The notes: generated by a model not told the origin, from the sequence alone. Shown: positions 1 through 8,410, counted from the first letter of the stretch. The stretch: 34,040 nt of DNA from Paraburkholderia ferrariae NBRC 106233 (GCF_000685035.1 NZ_BAYB01000057.1:1-34040), one strand, 5' to 3'. Translations and numbers: made by a program.

Positions 1-2
1 GT

Positions 3-19
3 GGCCGCCGACGGCGGCC
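3..19. terminator. GC-rich hairpin in the plasmid flank left of the transposon
   Basis: GGCCGCCG and CGGCGGCC form a perfect inverted repeat around one central base. The sequence CTTCGCTTGT follows, with no clear T-run. It lies in the only 36 bases of host DNA left of the transposon, so the gene it would terminate is outside the window. It may be a terminator or a simple palindrome. Confidence 0.3.
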
Positions 20-31
20 TTCGCTTGTCGC

Positions 32-36
32 TACTT
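32..36. repeat. Target-site duplication, left copy (TACTT)
   Basis: TACTT directly precedes the left 38-bp inverted repeat and is repeated exactly at 11819-11823 just after the right one. Tn3-family transposons make 5-bp duplications, so this pair marks the ends of one insertion event. Joining the flanks with one TACTT removed gives the likely empty site. Confidence 0.9.
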
Positions 37-74
37 GGAGTCGCCTCAGAAAACGGAAAATAAAGCACGCTAAG
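37..74. repeat. Left 38-bp inverted repeat, Tn21 subgroup
   Basis: The 38 bases from 37 to 74 match the reverse complement of 11781-11818 except at two positions (39 and 44). The core AGAAAACGGAAAATAAAGCA is the Tn21-subgroup terminal repeat as I know it. It ends 16 bases before the merR stop codon, the place where a Tn5053-type element would instead carry its own 25-bp IRi. Confidence 0.9.
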
Positions 75-90
75 GCGTAGTTCCCTCGGG

Positions 91-525
91 CTACACCGCG
101 TCCGCACTGCGCGGTTCTTTCTTCCCTTGCAGTGACGCAATCAGCGGGCAGGAAACGTTCCCCTTCCGCGCATGGCAGGCGCACACCAAATCAGACAGCA
201 CGGCCTCCATGCGCGCCAGGTCAGCCATCCTCTCGCGCACGTCCTTGAGCTTGTGCTCGGCCAGGCTGCTGGCTTCCTCGCAATGGGTGCCATCCTCCAG
301 CCGCAGCAGCTCGGCGATCTCATCCAGGCTGAAGCCCAACCGCTGGGCTGATTTCACGAAGCGCACCCGCGTTACATCCGTCTCGCCATAGCGGCGAATG
401 CTGCCGTAAGGCTTGTCCGGTTCCGGGAGCAAGCCCTTGCGCTGATAGAACCGGATGGTCTCCACATTGACCCCGGCCGTCCTGGCGAAAACGCCAATGG
501 TCAGGTTCTCCAAATTGTTTTCCAT
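91..525 (-). CDS. merR: MerR, mercury-responsive transcription regulator
   Basis: A 144-residue MerR-family protein that represses, and on binding Hg(II) activates, the divergent mer operon by untwisting its promoter. The N-terminal winged helix-turn-helix (about residues 9-40, with TIRFYQRKGLL) is followed by a dimerisation helix. Cys82, Cys117 and Cys126 sit at the positions of the three Hg(II) ligands of Tn501/Tn21 MerR, and length also matches. An extra Cys115 is present. It reads away from merT across the shared operator at 531-561 and ends 16 bases from the left transposon repeat. Function is firm. Confidence 0.97.
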   Translation of the reverse strand: MENNLENLTIGVFARTAGVNVETIRFYQRKGLLPEPDKPYGSIRRYGETDVTRVRFVKSAQRLGFSLDEIAELLRLEDGTHCEEASSLAEHKLKDVRERMADLARMEAVLSDLVCACHARKGNVSCPLIASLQGKKEPRSADAV

Positions 526-530
526 ATCGC

Positions 531-561
531 TTGACTCCGTACATAACTACGGAAGTAAGCT
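531..561 (+). promoter_or_regulatory. mer operator-promoter (PmerT) with 19-bp spacer
   Basis: The -35 TTGACT (531-536) and -10 TAAGCT (556-561) are 19 bases apart, the over-long spacer characteristic of MerR-controlled promoters. Within it is the dyad CCGTA-CATAAC-TACGG (537-552), the MerR binding site. MerR bound to Hg(II) is known to distort this DNA so that RNA polymerase can use it. The merR promoter overlaps on the other strand. Confidence 0.95.
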
Positions 562-596
562 TAAGCTATCCAATTCAGATTCGAAAGGACAAACGT

Positions 597-947
597 ATGT
601 CTGAACCTCAAAACGGGCGCGGCGCGCTCTTCACTGGCGGGCTGGCCGCCATCCTCGCCTCGGCTTGCTGCCTCGGGCCGCTGGTTCTGATCGCCTTGGG
701 GTTCAGCGGCGCTTGGATCGGCAACTTGACGGTGTTGGAACCCTATCGCCCCATCTTTATCGGCGTGGCGCTGGTGGCGTTGTTCTTCGCCTGGCGGCGC
801 ATCTACCGGCCGTCAGCCGCCTGCAAACCGGGTGAGGTTTGCGCGATTCCCCAAGTGCGAGCTACTTACAAGCTCATTTTCTGGGGCGTGGCCGTGCTGG
901 TTTTGGTCGCGCTCGGATTTCCCTACGTCGTGCCATTTTTCTATTGA
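597..947 (+). CDS. merT: MerT, mercuric ion transport protein
   Basis: A 116-residue inner-membrane protein that carries Hg(II) from MerP to the cytoplasm for reduction. Three hydrophobic segments are visible (about residues 14-36, 50-68, 92-114). The Cys24-Cys25 pair in the first helix (SACCLGP) and Cys76/Cys82 in the cytoplasmic loop (AACKPGEVC) are the expected metal-relay cysteines. I chose the ATG at 597 over an upstream in-frame start because it gives the family length and follows an AAAGGA ribosome site. First gene of merTPFADE. Confidence 0.97.
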   Translation: MSEPQNGRGALFTGGLAAILASACCLGPLVLIALGFSGAWIGNLTVLEPYRPIFIGVALVALFFAWRRIYRPSAACKPGEVCAIPQVRATYKLIFWGVAVLVLVALGFPYVVPFFY

Positions 948-962
948 TCACAGGAGTTCACC

Positions 963-1238
963 ATGAAAAAGCTGCTTTCCGCCCTTGCCCTCGCTGCCGT
1001 TGTTGCCCCCGTGTGGGCCGCCACCCAGACCGTTACGCTGTCCGTACCGGGCATGACCTGCTCGGCCTGTCCGATCACTGTCAAGAAGGCGATTTCCAAG
1101 GTCGATGGCGTCAGTAAAGTTGACGTGACCTTCGAGACGCGCGAAGCGGTGGTCACCTTCGATGATGCCAAGACCAGCGTGCAGAAACTGACCAAGGCTA
1201 CCGAGGATGCGGGCTACCCATCATCAGTCAAGAACTGA
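963..1238 (+). CDS. merP: MerP, periplasmic mercuric ion-binding protein
   Basis: A 91-residue periplasmic Hg(II) scavenger that passes metal to MerT. Residues 1-19 form a Sec signal peptide ending VWA, and the mature domain has the heavy-metal-associated motif GMTCSAC with the two mercury-binding cysteines. An AGGAG ribosome site lies 7 bases before the ATG. It begins 15 bases after merT and is followed almost at once by merF, consistent with one transcript. Confidence 0.97.
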   Translation: MKKLLSALALAAVVAPVWAATQTVTLSVPGMTCSACPITVKKAISKVDGVSKVDVTFETREAVVTFDDAKTSVQKLTKATEDAGYPSSVKN

Positions 1239-1240
1239 TC

Positions 1241-1486
1241 ATGAAAGACCCGAAGACACTGCTGCGGGTCAGCATCATTGGCACAACCCTCGTGGCGCTG
1301 TGTTGCTTCACCCCTGTTCTGGTCATTTTGCTCGGTGTGGTCGGCTTGTCCGCGCTGACCGGCTATCTGGACTATGTGCTGCTGCCTGCGCTGGCGATTT
1401 TCATCGGCTTGACCATCTACGCCATCCAACGAAAACGCCAAGCCGATGCCTGCTGCACCCCGAAATTCAATGGAGTAAAAAAATGA
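1241..1486 (+). CDS. merF: MerF, alternative mercuric ion transporter
   Basis: An 81-residue membrane protein with two transmembrane helices (about 9-31 and 42-62). It has vicinal cysteine pairs Cys21-Cys22 in helix one and Cys71-Cys72 near the C-terminus, the arrangement of MerF, which also moves Hg(II) inward. Having merF between merP and merA, with no merC, is the Tn5053/pMER327 type of operon rather than the Tn21 type. Its stop codon overlaps the merA start (ATGA). Confidence 0.95.
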   Translation: MKDPKTLLRVSIIGTTLVALCCFTPVLVILLGVVGLSALTGYLDYVLLPALAIFIGLTIYAIQRKRQADACCTPKFNGVKK

Positions 1487-3129
1487 CCGAAATCACCGTG
1501 AATGGCATGACCTGCACATCCTGCGCCACCCATGTCAAAGATGCTTTGGAAAAGATTCCCGGCGTGAATGCCGCTGTGGTGTCCTATCCAGAAAGCCGCG
1601 CGCAAGTCATGGCAGACACCGCCGTGAGCCACAACCAACTGCTGGCCGCCATCGCCGCATTGGGTTATCAAGGCTCGATCCGGGTTGGTGATTTCAAAGA
1701 TGAACCAAAAATCCGTGATGCACTTGAGGGCGCCGGTTTGCATATCGCCATCATTGGCAGCGGCGGGGCCGCGATGGCGGCGGCGCTGAAGGCCGTCGAG
1801 CAAGGCGCGACGGTCACGCTGATCGAACGCGGCACCATCGGCGGCACCTGCGTCAATATCGGCTGTGTGCCGTCCAAGATCATGATCCGCGCTGCCCATA
1901 TTGCCCATCTGCGCCGGGAAAGTCCGTTCGACGGCGGTATTGCGGCAACTGTGCCTGCGATTGACCGCAGCAAACTGCTGGCCCAGCAGCAGGCCCGTGT
2001 CGATGAACTGCGGCACGCCAAGTACGAAGGCATCCTGGGCGGTAATCCGGCCATCACCGTTGTGCACGGTGAGGCGCGCTTCAAGGACGACCAGAGCCTT
2101 ACCGTCCGTTTGAACGAGGGTGGCGAGCGCGTCGTGATGTTCGACCGCTGCCTGGTCGCCACGGGTGCCAGCCCGGCGGTCCCGCCGATTCCGGGCTTGA
2201 AAGAGTCACCCTACTGGACTTCCACCGAGGCCCTGGCGAGCGACACCATTCCCGAACGCCTTGCCGTAATCGGCTCGTCGGTGGTGGCGCTGGAGCTGGC
2301 GCAAGCCTTTGCCCGGCTGGGCAGCAAGGTCACGGTCCTGGCGCGCAATACCTTGTTCTTCCGTGAAGACCCGGCCATCGGCGAGGCGGTGACAGCCGCT
2401 TTCCGTGCCGAGGGCATCGAGGTGCTGGAGCACACGCAAGCCAGCCAGGTCGCCCATATGGACGGTGAATTCGTGCTGACCACCACGCACGGTGAATTGC
2501 GCGCCGACAAACTGCTGGTTGCCACCGGTCGGACACCGAACACGCGCAGCCTCGCGCTGGACGCAGCGGGGGTCACTGTCAATGCGCAAGGTGCCATCGC
2601 CATCGACCAAAGCATGCGCACGAGCAACCCGAACATCTACGCGGCCGGCGACTGCACCGACCAGCCGCAGTTCGTCTATGTGGCGGCAGCGGCCGGCACC
2701 CGTGCCGCGATCAACATGACCGGCGGCGATGCGGCGCTCGACCTGACCGCAATGCCGGCCGTGGTGTTCACCGATCCGCAAGTGGCGACCGTGGGCTACA
2801 GCGAGGCGGAAGCCCACCACGACGGGATCGAGACCGACAGCCGCACCTTGACCTTGGACAACGTGCCGCGTGCGCTCGCCAATTTCGACACACGCGGCTT
2901 CATCAAGTTGGTTATCGAGGAAGGCAGCCATCGGCTGATCGGCGTACAGGCGGTCGCGCCGGAAGCGGGTGAACTGATCCAGACGGCGGCTCTGGCCATT
3001 CGCAACCGCATGACGGTGCAGGAACTGGCCGACCAGTTGTTCCCCTACCTGACGATGGTCGAGGGGTTGAAGCTCGCGGCGCAGACCTTCAACAAGGATG
3101 TGAAGCAGCTTTCCTGCTGCGCCGGGTGA
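1483..3129 (+). CDS. merA: MerA, mercuric reductase
   Basis: A 548-residue cytosolic flavoprotein that reduces Hg(II) to volatile Hg(0) with NADPH. The N-terminal metal-binding domain has GMTCTSC (Cys11, Cys14). Next come an FAD-binding Rossmann motif (GSGGAAMAAA, about residue 90), the redox-active GTCVNIGCVPSK (about 121-132), the NAD(P) region (VIGSSVVALE), and the dimerisation domain with the C-terminal Cys545-Cys546 pair that takes Hg(II). It is slightly shorter than the 561-564 residues of Tn501/Tn21 MerA, probably in the linker. I took the ATG at 1483, which overlaps the merF stop, rather than an upstream in-frame start that reads through merF. Confidence 0.98.
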   Translation: MTEITVNGMTCTSCATHVKDALEKIPGVNAAVVSYPESRAQVMADTAVSHNQLLAAIAALGYQGSIRVGDFKDEPKIRDALEGAGLHIAIIGSGGAAMAAALKAVEQGATVTLIERGTIGGTCVNIGCVPSKIMIRAAHIAHLRRESPFDGGIAATVPAIDRSKLLAQQQARVDELRHAKYEGILGGNPAITVVHGEARFKDDQSLTVRLNEGGERVVMFDRCLVATGASPAVPPIPGLKESPYWTSTEALASDTIPERLAVIGSSVVALELAQAFARLGSKVTVLARNTLFFREDPAIGEAVTAAFRAEGIEVLEHTQASQVAHMDGEFVLTTTHGELRADKLLVATGRTPNTRSLALDAAGVTVNAQGAIAIDQSMRTSNPNIYAAGDCTDQPQFVYVAAAAGTRAAINMTGGDAALDLTAMPAVVFTDPQVATVGYSEAEAHHDGIETDSRTLTLDNVPRALANFDTRGFIKLVIEEGSHRLIGVQAVAPEAGELIQTAALAIRNRMTVQELADQLFPYLTMVEGLKLAAQTFNKDVKQLSCCAG

Positions 3130-3146
3130 GAAAAAGGAGGTGTTCG

Positions 3147-3512
3147 ATGAACGCCTACACGGTGTCCCGGCTGGCTCTTGATGCCGGGGTGAGCGTGCAT
3201 ATCGTGCGCGACTACCTGCTGCGCGGATTGCTGCGCCCGGTGGCGTGCACACCAGGCGGCTACGGCTTGTTCGATGACGCCGCCTTGCAACGGCTGTGCT
3301 TCGTGCGGGCGGCCTTCGAGGCGGGCATCGGCCTCGACGCGCTGGCGCGGCTGTGCCGGGCGCTGGATGCGGCGGACGGCGACGAAGCGGCCGCGCAGCT
3401 TGCCCTGCTGCGTCAGTTCGTCGAGCGTCGGCGCGAAGCGTTGGCCGATCTGGAAGTGCAGTTGGCCACCCTGCCGACCGAGCCGGCACAGCACGCGGAG
3501 AGTCTGCCATGA
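3147..3512 (+). CDS. merD: MerD, mer operon co-regulator
   Basis: A 121-residue MerR-family protein that down-regulates the operon by displacing MerR from the operator. The N-terminal helix-turn-helix is clear (YTVSRLALDAGVSVHIVRDY) and a coiled-coil dimerisation helix follows. The mercury ligands of MerR are not conserved in position. The ATG at 3147 follows a strong AAGGAGG (3134-3140) and gives the family length; an upstream in-frame start at 3126 overlaps merA and lacks such a site. The stop overlaps the merE start. Confidence 0.95.
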   Translation: MNAYTVSRLALDAGVSVHIVRDYLLRGLLRPVACTPGGYGLFDDAALQRLCFVRAAFEAGIGLDALARLCRALDAADGDEAAAQLALLRQFVERRREALADLEVQLATLPTEPAQHAESLP

Positions 3513-3745
3513 ACAGCCCCGAGCGCTTGCCGTCCGAGACGCACAAACCGATCACCGGCTACCTGTGGGGCGCGCTGGCCGTGCTCACCTGTCCCTGCCA
3601 TTTGCCGATTCTCGCCATTGTGCTGGCCGGCACGACGGCCGGCGCGTTCATCGGAGAGTACTGGGGTATCGCAGCCCTCACGCTGACCGGTTTGTTCGTC
3701 CTGTCTGTGACACGACTGCTGCGGGCCTTCAAAGATCGATCATGA
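3509..3745 (+). CDS. merE: MerE, broad mercury transporter
   Basis: A 78-residue protein with two hydrophobic helices (about 17-42 and 49-69). Cys28 and Cys30 lie in the first (TCPCH), the pattern of MerE, reported to help uptake of Hg(II) and methylmercury. Translationally coupled to merD by an ATGA overlap. It is the last gene of the operon; the 52 bases between it and the convergent tniR show no clear terminator. Confidence 0.93.
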   Translation: MNSPERLPSETHKPITGYLWGALAVLTCPCHLPILAIVLAGTTAGAFIGEYWGIAALTLTGLFVLSVTRLLRAFKDRS

Positions 3746-3797
3746 GCGCTTCCCATTGAGACAAACCACGCTGTCGCTACGTTGCCTCATGCCGGCA

Positions 3798-4412
3798 TCA
3801 AATTCGGCTGAGTAGCTTCTCGCCATCTGGACGTAGCTCACCCTTGGGTGAAACATGCCGATACAGGGTCTGCCGCGTGACGCCAAGTTCCTGGCATAGG
3901 TCGCCGACCTTGGTCTCTGGCTGACCCATTGCCGCCATCGCCAGCCGCAGCTTGGCGGCGGTCATCTTGAACGGCCGGCCGCCTTTCCGCCCGCGCGCGC
4001 GGGCCGAGGCTAGGCCGGCAATCGTGCGCTCCGCGATCAACTCGCGCTCGAACTCGGCCAGGGCGGCGAAGATGCCAAAGACCAGCTTGCCGGCGGCGGT
4101 CGTGGTGTCGATGGCCGCGCCGTGCCCGGTTAATACCTTCAAGCCGATGCCGCGCCCAGTCAGGTCGTGCACGGTGTTGATGAGATGTCGCAGGTCGCGT
4201 CCGAGCCGATCCAGTTTCCACACGACCAGTGTGTCGCCAGTTCGCAACGCCTTCAGGCAGCTCGTCAAGCCGGGCCGATCCTCGCGCATGCCGGATGCCT
4301 GGTCCTCGTAAAGATGTACTGGATCGACCCCGGCGGCAATCAGCGCGTCGCGCTGCAAATCGGTAGCCTGGGAGCCGTCCGCCTTCGATACCCGCATGTA
4401 GCCTATCAGCAT
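3798..4412 (-). CDS. tniR: TniR, serine resolvase of the Tn5053/Tn402 module
   Basis: A 204-residue small serine recombinase that resolves cointegrates formed by TniABQ. The catalytic serine is in YMRVSKADG (Ser9). The conserved KLDRLGRDLRHL and FGIFAALAEFERELI segments follow, and a helix-turn-helix lies at the C-terminus (VGDLCQELGVTRQTLYRH). The res-like inverted repeats at 4421-4448 lie just upstream. It is convergent with merE and reads in the same direction as tniQBA, the order known for Tn5053. Confidence 0.95.
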   Translation of the reverse strand: MLIGYMRVSKADGSQATDLQRDALIAAGVDPVHLYEDQASGMREDRPGLTSCLKALRTGDTLVVWKLDRLGRDLRHLINTVHDLTGRGIGLKVLTGHGAAIDTTTAAGKLVFGIFAALAEFERELIAERTIAGLASARARGRKGGRPFKMTAAKLRLAMAAMGQPETKVGDLCQELGVTRQTLYRHVSPKGELRPDGEKLLSRI

Positions 4413-4420
4413 GTCGTACC

Positions 4421-4448
4421 TGTCACATATACGTTCGATTATGTGACA
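4421..4448. promoter_or_regulatory. Probable res site for TniR
   Basis: TGTCACATA (4421-4429) and TATGTGACA (4440-4448) form a perfect 9-bp inverted repeat with a 10-bp centre, directly upstream of tniR. Further TGTCAC/TGTGACA half-sites occur at 4481-4486 and about 4536-4542, inside the end of tniQ. Res sites of this family lie between tniR and tniQ and consist of several such recombinase-binding repeats. The outer limit of the site is not certain. Confidence 0.75.
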
Positions 4449-4472
4449 GTGTGCGCCGGAAAGCTCAGGCCG

Positions 4473-5690
4473 TCAAAAGTTGTCACTTAACCCGTCATTC
4501 TGTCTAAGACATGCAAAGGGTCCATCAGGCTCGTAATGTGACAGAAATTCCGGCGGGATGCCTTCCTTCACGAAGGTGGCTCGCAACCGTTCCAGGGAAG
4601 CTGGGTCGCGCCGACCATAGGAAGCCAACGCGAACAGCGAGCGTGCCGTCTCGGGGTTGTGCCGCGCTTCAATGATGGCTTCATCGATGGCCTGGACTGC
4701 ACGTTGCCAGTGATTGACGGGTTCGGGCTTCGGCGCTTTCGCCGGCAGGCCACTGGTGAACTCGGTTTGGGGCTCGGACCAGAATAGCTTTGCATGCTCG
4801 CCAGGCGGGCTTATATCCCTCACCTCGATCAAGCTGATTGCCGTTGCCGCAGCCTCCAGCATCTGCAACCCTACTGCTAGGTTCAGGGTTTCATACGGTC
4901 GCCACAGACTTTGCCCAGCACGCAGCGGATACCCACAGCGTTCCCAGATCAGGCGGAGATACCCCGCGTAGGTTCCGCACGCCGAAAGCGGGGTGTTCAG
5001 CTCATCAAGCAGCGTGCGTAGCAGCCGAAACCACAATCCGGCGTGGATGCGTCGGCGCGGCAGCTCAACATGGCCGGTCGTCAGTGCCTGCCAGGTACGC
5101 CGGTCCATCGTCGCAATCGCGTCGCTGGCCGTGCGTGGGTCGGCGTCGGCGTTTTCCCAGCCGAGAAACCGCCCAGGCACGCCCCAATACGATTCCAGCC
5201 AGCACCCATGCAGCGGGCAGCTCAGCATCAGGGGCAGCTTCCACGCAAGCAATACGGCTTGGTTTGCCGGATTGTTCAGGCAGAGTGGACAGGCGCGATG
5301 TAATGGCTGGCTGGGCAGCCAGGCGCGCCAGCTCGTGATAGATCGCGTCCTACGGCGGAGTTTCGGCAGCAACACCGAGAGCTGGAACGTATAGGTTTCT
5401 AAAGCGCCAGGAATCTGATCATCAAGGCTGTCCAGTAACCAAGGCACCCAGCCGGCGAAACTCATGCAACGCAGCCGATCCAGCTCGATGCCGCTCCGCC
5501 GGGAGAGCATTGTCAGCAGCGACTGTGGTGGCGCGGTATCCATGTCATCAGCCTGGCCGTGACCAAGATCGTGCTCCAGCAGCTCGGACACTTCCATGTG
5601 ATAGCAAAGGGCCACGCGGTTGAGCCACGAAGACAAGGCTTCGCCTTCTCTGGGAGCCGGATGCAGCGGCCAGCGCGGCGCTGGCTTCAC
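4473..5690 (-). CDS. tniQ: TniQ, transposition accessory protein
   Basis: A 405-residue TniQ-family protein, needed with TniA and TniB for transposition and related to TnsD/TniQ target-selection factors. The N-terminal PxxxEALSSWLNR segment opens the family domain. Zinc-finger-type cysteines and histidines follow in ACPLCLNN and LSCPLHGCW (about residues 135-165). The ATG overlaps the tniB stop by four bases, so the two are translationally coupled. Length is that of intact TniQ, unlike the many truncated copies in class 1 integrons. Confidence 0.93.
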   Translation of the reverse strand: MKPAPRWPLHPAPREGEALSSWLNRVALCYHMEVSELLEHDLGHGQADDMDTAPPQSLLTMLSRRSGIELDRLRCMSFAGWVPWLLDSLDDQIPGALETYTFQLSVLLPKLRRRTRSITSWRAWLPSQPLHRACPLCLNNPANQAVLLAWKLPLMLSCPLHGCWLESYWGVPGRFLGWENADADPRTASDAIATMDRRTWQALTTGHVELPRRRIHAGLWFRLLRTLLDELNTPLSACGTYAGYLRLIWERCGYPLRAGQSLWRPYETLNLAVGLQMLEAAATAISLIEVRDISPPGEHAKLFWSEPQTEFTSGLPAKAPKPEPVNHWQRAVQAIDEAIIEARHNPETARSLFALASYGRRDPASLERLRATFVKEGIPPEFLSHYEPDGPFACLRQNDGLSDNF

Positions 5691-6595
5691 ATCAGTTCCC
5701 GCTCGAACTGTCGTCGCCGCTCGCTTGGGCCGGTGTAGTCGGCCATGCTGAGCGTGCGGTGGTTGATTGCTTCCTCACCGCTTTCCACGGCAGCGACAGC
5801 CGCCGCCATCAACAGGTGCGCCAGTTCGCCGATGGTGCCCTCGCAGCGTGTGAGCAGGTAGCGAGCCATGTCTAGCGTGGCAATCGACGAGGGGCGGCGC
5901 AGCGGGAGCGAAGCCGTGAAGCTGGCCAGCAGCGAGCAGCAATCATCGTTGGCCTCCCACACCGGCAGCATCATCGGCTCGAACCGATTTTCCAATTGGT
6001 CATCCGAGCGGATGGCCAGGTAGGCGTCGCGCGTGCCGACTCCGACCAGGGGGATGCGTAGCTCGTTGCCGAGGAAGCGCAGTAGATTGAGGAATTCCCG
6101 GCGGTTGACGCTGTTACCGGCCAAGACGTTGTGTAGTTCGTCGATCACCAACATACGCACACCGACCTTACGTAACAAGGCCAATGCCAATTGCTCCATT
6201 TCCGGCAACCGTGGGCGTGGGCGCAAGGGCGCGCCCATCGCAGCGAGCAGCGCGACGTAGAAGCGGATCACCGACGGCTCGGATGGCATCTGCACGACCA
6301 GCACCGGGATGTGCTCCTGGTCGGCGTCGGCACTGGCCGGATGCGTGCGCCGGAATTTCTCGACGATCATCGACTTGCCGTTGTTGGTCGGGCCAACCAG
6401 CAGCAGGTTGGGCATGCGTTGTTTGTTCGGCCACGCATACAAGGTTTCCAGCCGGTTCAGAGCCTCGACCGCACGGGGATAGCCGATCCAGCGGTCGGCG
6501 CGAAGGCGTTGGATGCGCTCGTCCGCCGGCAGCCGGGCCAATCCCTGCGCCGCCTGTAAGAGGTGCGACAGGTCGATGATGGGATATTCGTCCAC
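5687..6595 (-). CDS. tniB: TniB, AAA+ ATPase for target capture
   Basis: A 302-residue ATP-binding partner of TniA, related to TnsC/MuB, that presents target DNA. Walker A is GPTNNGKS (about residues 68-75) and Walker B is MLVIDELH (about 148-155). I chose the GTG at 6595: it gives MDEYPIID, the 302-residue family length, and lies 8 bases after GAGGAG. A GTG three codons upstream (6604) has no room for a ribosome site. The start lies two bases after the tniA stop codon. Confidence 0.93.
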   Translation of the reverse strand: MDEYPIIDLSHLLQAAQGLARLPADERIQRLRADRWIGYPRAVEALNRLETLYAWPNKQRMPNLLLVGPTNNGKSMIVEKFRRTHPASADADQEHIPVLVVQMPSEPSVIRFYVALLAAMGAPLRPRPRLPEMEQLALALLRKVGVRMLVIDELHNVLAGNSVNRREFLNLLRFLGNELRIPLVGVGTRDAYLAIRSDDQLENRFEPMMLPVWEANDDCCSLLASFTASLPLRRPSSIATLDMARYLLTRCEGTIGELAHLLMAAAVAAVESGEEAINHRTLSMADYTGPSERRRQFERELM

Positions 6596-6597
6596 GG

Positions 6598-8277
6598 CTA
6601 CCACTCCTCAATCTGGTCGAAAGGTTTTGCCGGAGGCTGCTTGTCTGCCTGCGGGTCGGAAACATCAGTTTCCGGCGGCGTCGGCTTGTTCGGCGGAACC
6701 GACGCCTTGAGATGCTGGCGTCGATCCGTGTCGCGCCGCGCCTTGCGCGTGGCCTTCTGCGCGGCAGTCACGATCTCGCGCATCTGGCCGATCATGCGGA
6801 ACAGCGCCGATTCATCCACTTGCTCGCGCCCTTGCTGACGCAATTTCGCCAGAGCTTGTCGTTGTTCCCACAGCGTGACCGCCGGGTGCGACAAGGTGCG
6901 GTAGGGGATTTCCAGGTAGTGCTGCCCTTCCGGTTCCAACACCCAGATACGGCTGATGTCGCGCGGGTCGCGCCGGATCAGGAACGCAGGCAGGCGGTCG
7001 CGCCGAGCTATCCACGGCTTGAGCGCATCGGCGTAGTAGTGGATGTGGTCGATGACGAAGCCGGTGCGGGTCAGCGTACGACGGAGGATGGGCAGGAAAT
7101 CAACCAGGAACGCCGTGGCGCGGGTGACGACGGCCGGCACGCCGACACGCGCCACGGCCTCGGCCCACCGCGCCGCCGGTGGTTGAAGCAGGCCGTTGTG
7201 CACCGAACCGTGGTAGGTGCCTACCGCCAATGTGAGCCAGCGCTCCAGCTCGCGCAGCGTCAGGGCAGCCTTGTTTTCGGAATCGTAGTCGCCGCGCTGG
7301 TCCGGGTTGGAGAAGGTTGTTCCCGGTAGATCGTCGTGGATCATCTGCATCGCCGTGCCGATGATCCGTTCCACGATGCCGCCATAGTGCGGCTGTCCCA
7401 GCGGACGATAGTCCAGCCGGATGCCATGCTGCTCGCAACCCCGGCGCAGGGCCTCGCTCTTGAACTCGGCCGCGTTGTCCAGGTAGAGCAGCAAGGGCTT
7501 GCCGCTCATCGGCCAATCCATTTCCACCTTCAGCCCTTCCAGCCAAGGACGCTTGTCGCAGGCGACATGCACGAGGCACAGGCCAACCGAAACGGCAGAC
7601 GGTGCTTCCAGCGTGACGACCATGCCGAGCACGCAGCGGGTGAACACGTCGATGGCGAGGGTCAGGTACGGGCGGCCAATCGGTTGCCGATCGCGCTCAT
7701 CGACCACGATCAGGTCGATGACCGTATGGTCGATCTGTACCTGCTCCAGCGGCGCGGTCACGGCAGGAGGCTCGCCGCCAACACCTTGTAGGTCACGAGC
7801 GGCATCCTGGCCTTCCCGCCGGCGAATGACCTTGCGCGGGTCAAGGCTAGCGATCCGTAAGGCCACGGTATTGCGCGCCGGCACTCGCAGTTTTTGAGCC
7901 TTGCACACCTGAGTGACTTCGCGGTGAAAGGCCGCCAGGCTGCGCTTCTGCTTGGTCAGGAACCGCCTTTGCAGTAGCTCGCGGATGATGCGCTCGACCG
8001 GTTCCGGCAAGCGCCCCTTGCCTTTCCCGCCACCGGACTGGCCGGGCACCAGATCCGTCACGAGGCCGCTGCCTTGCCGGGCACGCCGGATCAGAACGTA
8101 CACCTGCCGCCGAGATAAGCCCAGCGCCTGAGCCGCCGTATCGGCCGCTTCGTGCCCGACCGTCTCCGACTGCGCCAACGGGCCGATGATCTCCGCACGA
8201 CGGCGCGCACGCTCCCAAGCCTCATCAGGCAGAGTGGCCACGCCTTGCTCGGGAATCCGTGGGGTGTCGGTCGCCAT
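6598..8277 (-). CDS. tniA: TniA, DDE transposase of the Tn5053/Tn402 family
   Basis: A 559-residue transposase that cuts and joins the 25-bp ends of Tn402-like elements. The catalytic triad is visible as Asp183 (QIDHT), Asp267 (YLDNAAEF) and Glu303 (IVERIIG), within a retroviral-integrase-type core. Helix-turn-helix DNA-binding segments precede it (ALGLSRRQVYVLIRRAR). I used the ATG at 8277, which gives the standard length, over one 12 codons upstream. It is full length and apparently intact. Transcription would start near IRt and run tniA-tniB-tniQ-tniR. Confidence 0.96.
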   Translation of the reverse strand: MATDTPRIPEQGVATLPDEAWERARRRAEIIGPLAQSETVGHEAADTAAQALGLSRRQVYVLIRRARQGSGLVTDLVPGQSGGGKGKGRLPEPVERIIRELLQRRFLTKQKRSLAAFHREVTQVCKAQKLRVPARNTVALRIASLDPRKVIRRREGQDAARDLQGVGGEPPAVTAPLEQVQIDHTVIDLIVVDERDRQPIGRPYLTLAIDVFTRCVLGMVVTLEAPSAVSVGLCLVHVACDKRPWLEGLKVEMDWPMSGKPLLLYLDNAAEFKSEALRRGCEQHGIRLDYRPLGQPHYGGIVERIIGTAMQMIHDDLPGTTFSNPDQRGDYDSENKAALTLRELERWLTLAVGTYHGSVHNGLLQPPAARWAEAVARVGVPAVVTRATAFLVDFLPILRRTLTRTGFVIDHIHYYADALKPWIARRDRLPAFLIRRDPRDISRIWVLEPEGQHYLEIPYRTLSHPAVTLWEQRQALAKLRQQGREQVDESALFRMIGQMREIVTAAQKATRKARRDTDRRQHLKASVPPNKPTPPETDVSDPQADKQPPAKPFDQIEEW

Positions 8278-8290
8278 GCTCACCTCGCTT

Positions 8291-8410
8291 TGGTGCACAC
8301 GAGTATTGAGCATAGTCGAGATTGGTGCAGATCACTTCTGATATTGGACTGTCAGGAGCTGGCCGCACAACAGCCGCCACACCTAATTAACTGGTGCATT
8401 CGTCTTCTGA
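8291..8410. repeat. Three 19-bp TniA-type end repeats
   Basis: Three related 19-mers start TGGTGCA and end TTCTGA or ATTGA: 8291-8309, 8323-8341 and 8392-8410. The outermost forms part of the terminal repeat. Tn402/Tn5053 elements are known to carry 19-bp transposase-binding repeats inside their 25-bp ends, and these fit that description in size and place. Binding itself is inferred. Confidence 0.7.

Noticed and set aside
2206..3555. 449-codon minus-strand frame opposite merA and merD
   Set aside because: A shadow frame of GC-rich coding DNA. It is Arg-rich and has no domain, while the plus strand carries well-known mer genes.
3798..4412. Class 1 integron remnant
   Set aside because: No intI1, attI or cassette was seen. 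The tni genes are full length and linked to mer, so a Tn5053-type module explains them.
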